Origin: Bacteroidales bacterium UBA2800
GTDB taxonomy: Bacteria; Bacteroidota; Bacteroidia; Bacteroidales; Paludibacteraceae
Reading direction: 5' to 3'
Length of the DNA stretch: 6,563 nt
NCBI GenBank assembly: GCA_002351925.1
Contig: DEHM01000002.1
Coordinates: 25,410 to 31,972, forward strand
Part shown: piece by piece, positions 5,913 through 6,563 of the stretch
Layout of the letters: each line of letters starts with the position of its first letter
Numbering within the stretch: position 1 is the stretch's first letter
Notes under the pieces: model-generated
Told to the model about the DNA's origin: nothing
What the model saw: only the letters and a program-made list of their open reading frames with translations
The model's database searches: none
Position numbers and translations under genes: made by a program

Positions 5913-6529
5913 TTAGTCAAAAAACGAAAGAGACTCTTCTGGGTCCTCTTAACGCCAATAACCCTGTCGTTGTGCAGATCCTCGGTATCTGTTCGGCACT
6001 CGCCGTAACGGTTCAACTGAAGCCTGCCCTCGTCATGGGTATCGCCGTGACGATCATCGTCGCTATGGCAAACGTCATCGTGTCGCTTATCCGCAACACC
6101 ATCCCGATGCGTGTACGTATCATCGTGCAACTCGTGGTCGTAGCGGCGCTCGTGACACTCGTCAGCGAGATCCTCAAAGCGTTTGCGTACGACGTGGCTA
6201 TGCAGCTATCCGTCTATCTCGGTTTGATCATCACCAACTGTATCCTCATGGGTCGCCTCGAGGCGTTCGCCATGACCAATAACGCGTGGGATTCGTTCCT
6301 CGACGGTCTGGGCAACGGTCTGGGCTATGCCATCATTCTGGTCATCGTAGCCTTCGTGCGCGAGTTGTTCGGCTCGGGACAACTGCTGGGCTTCCAGATC
6401 ATCCCCGAATCGTTCTATGCCGCCGGCTACGAAAACTGCGGTATGATGCTCATGCCTGCCATGGCCCTCATCCTCGTCGGCTGTGTCATCTGGGTACATC
6501 GTTCAATTAATGATAAGGAGGCTAAGTAA
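5909..6529 (+). CDS. nqrD: Na+-translocating NADH:quinone reductase subunit D
   Basis: NqrD is a membrane subunit that pairs with the related NqrE in inverted orientation; together they hold an intramembrane iron-sulfur centre. The protein has 206 residues, the normal length, and about six hydrophobic helices. Seen: NNPVVVQILGICSALAVT (17-34) with Cys28, and LIITNCILMGRLEAFA (106-121) with Cys111, the two cysteines that in the family help ligate the centre. Further family segments are GLGNGLGYAIILVIVAFVRELFGSG (134-158) and the C-terminal MLMPAMALILVGCVIWVHRS (180-199). It starts in the ATGA overlap with nqrC and ends in a TAATG junction with nqrE. The RnfE paralogue is excluded by the surrounding nqr genes. 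Confidence 0.96.
   Translation: MISQKTKETLLGPLNANNPVVVQILGICSALAVTVQLKPALVMGIAVTIIVAMANVIVSLIRNTIPMRVRIIVQLVVVAALVTLVSEILKAFAYDVAMQLSVYLGLIITNCILMGRLEAFAMTNNAWDSFLDGLGNGLGYAIILVIVAFVRELFGSGQLLGFQIIPESFYAAGYENCGMMLMPAMALILVGCVIWVHRSINDKEAK
6515..6521 (+). promoter_or_regulatory. Shine-Dalgarno sequence for nqrE
   Basis: AAGGAGG lies 7 bases before the nqrE ATG at 6529, within the final codons of nqrD (DKEAK). It continues the pattern of strong sites at internal operon starts. Confidence 0.65.
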
Positions 6530-6563
6530 TGGAACACGCTTTAAGTTTATTTGTCCGCTCGAT
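6529..6563 (+). CDS. nqrE: Na+-translocating NADH:quinone reductase subunit E (first 11 codons only)
   Basis: The start codon shares one base with the nqrD stop (TAATG). The visible residues MEHALSLFVRS match the usual NqrE start (MEHYISLFVKS-like in the family as I recall it), and the position in the operon is the expected one. NqrE is the inverted partner of NqrD and supplies the other two cysteine ligands of the intramembrane iron-sulfur centre; those residues lie beyond the window. nqrF, the NADH- and FAD-binding subunit, should follow. Confidence 0.9.
   Translation, partial: MEHALSLFVRS

Overview
The window reads as a stretch of Bacteroidota chromosome, most likely order Bacteroidales. 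Three independent signs agree. The N-terminal half of SecA carries the long insertions around its first ATP-binding motif that are typical of this phylum. All four promoters I can place have the Bacteroidota primary sigma pattern, T(T)TG, then exactly 20 bases, then TAnnTTTG. The first gene of the main operon has no Shine-Dalgarno sequence. Genes are moderately GC-rich and the spacers strongly AT-rich. This is housekeeping DNA: I see no insertion sequence, phage gene, CRISPR array, toxin-antitoxin pair or defence system.

Layout: (1) 1-1574, minus strand: the first 524 codons of secA, running out of the window at its 3' end. (2) 1575-1823: a divergent control region with a secA promoter and a promoter facing right, followed by about 130 bases of unusually palindromic leader. 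(3) 1824-1910: tRNA-Ser(GCU), with no encoded CCA, followed by two terminator hairpins. The first is a very long, symmetrical and probably bidirectional terminator that shares bases with the tRNA acceptor stem. (4) 2083-2367, minus strand: a small DUF1294-type membrane protein made from an almost leaderless transcript. (5) 2368-2689: an AT-rich control region containing inverted repeats, a degenerate second copy of the DUF1294 promoter block, and the nqr promoter. (6) 2690 to the window end, plus strand: nqrA, nqrB, nqrC, nqrD and the first 11 codons of nqrE, in the standard order for the Na+-translocating NADH:quinone oxidoreductase; nqrF is expected just beyond.

The nqr genes form one tightly packed operon. 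NqrB and NqrC both retain the SGAT motif whose threonine carries covalent FMN, and NqrD retains both cysteines expected to help hold the intramembrane iron-sulfur centre, so the complex looks functional. It would oxidise NADH, reduce menaquinone and pump Na+ outward. Every internal start codon in the operon has a strong Shine-Dalgarno sequence in or just after the preceding gene's tail, while nqrA has none.

I did not find a convincing undescribed system. The points most worth a second look are local: a four-copy seven-base repeat forming the C-terminal tail of nqrC directly before the nqrD ribosome binding site; the tRNA leader with two mutually exclusive foldings; the terminator that competes with the tRNA acceptor stem; the promoter-like repeat upstream of nqrA; and a small inverted repeat at the predicted nqrA transcription start.
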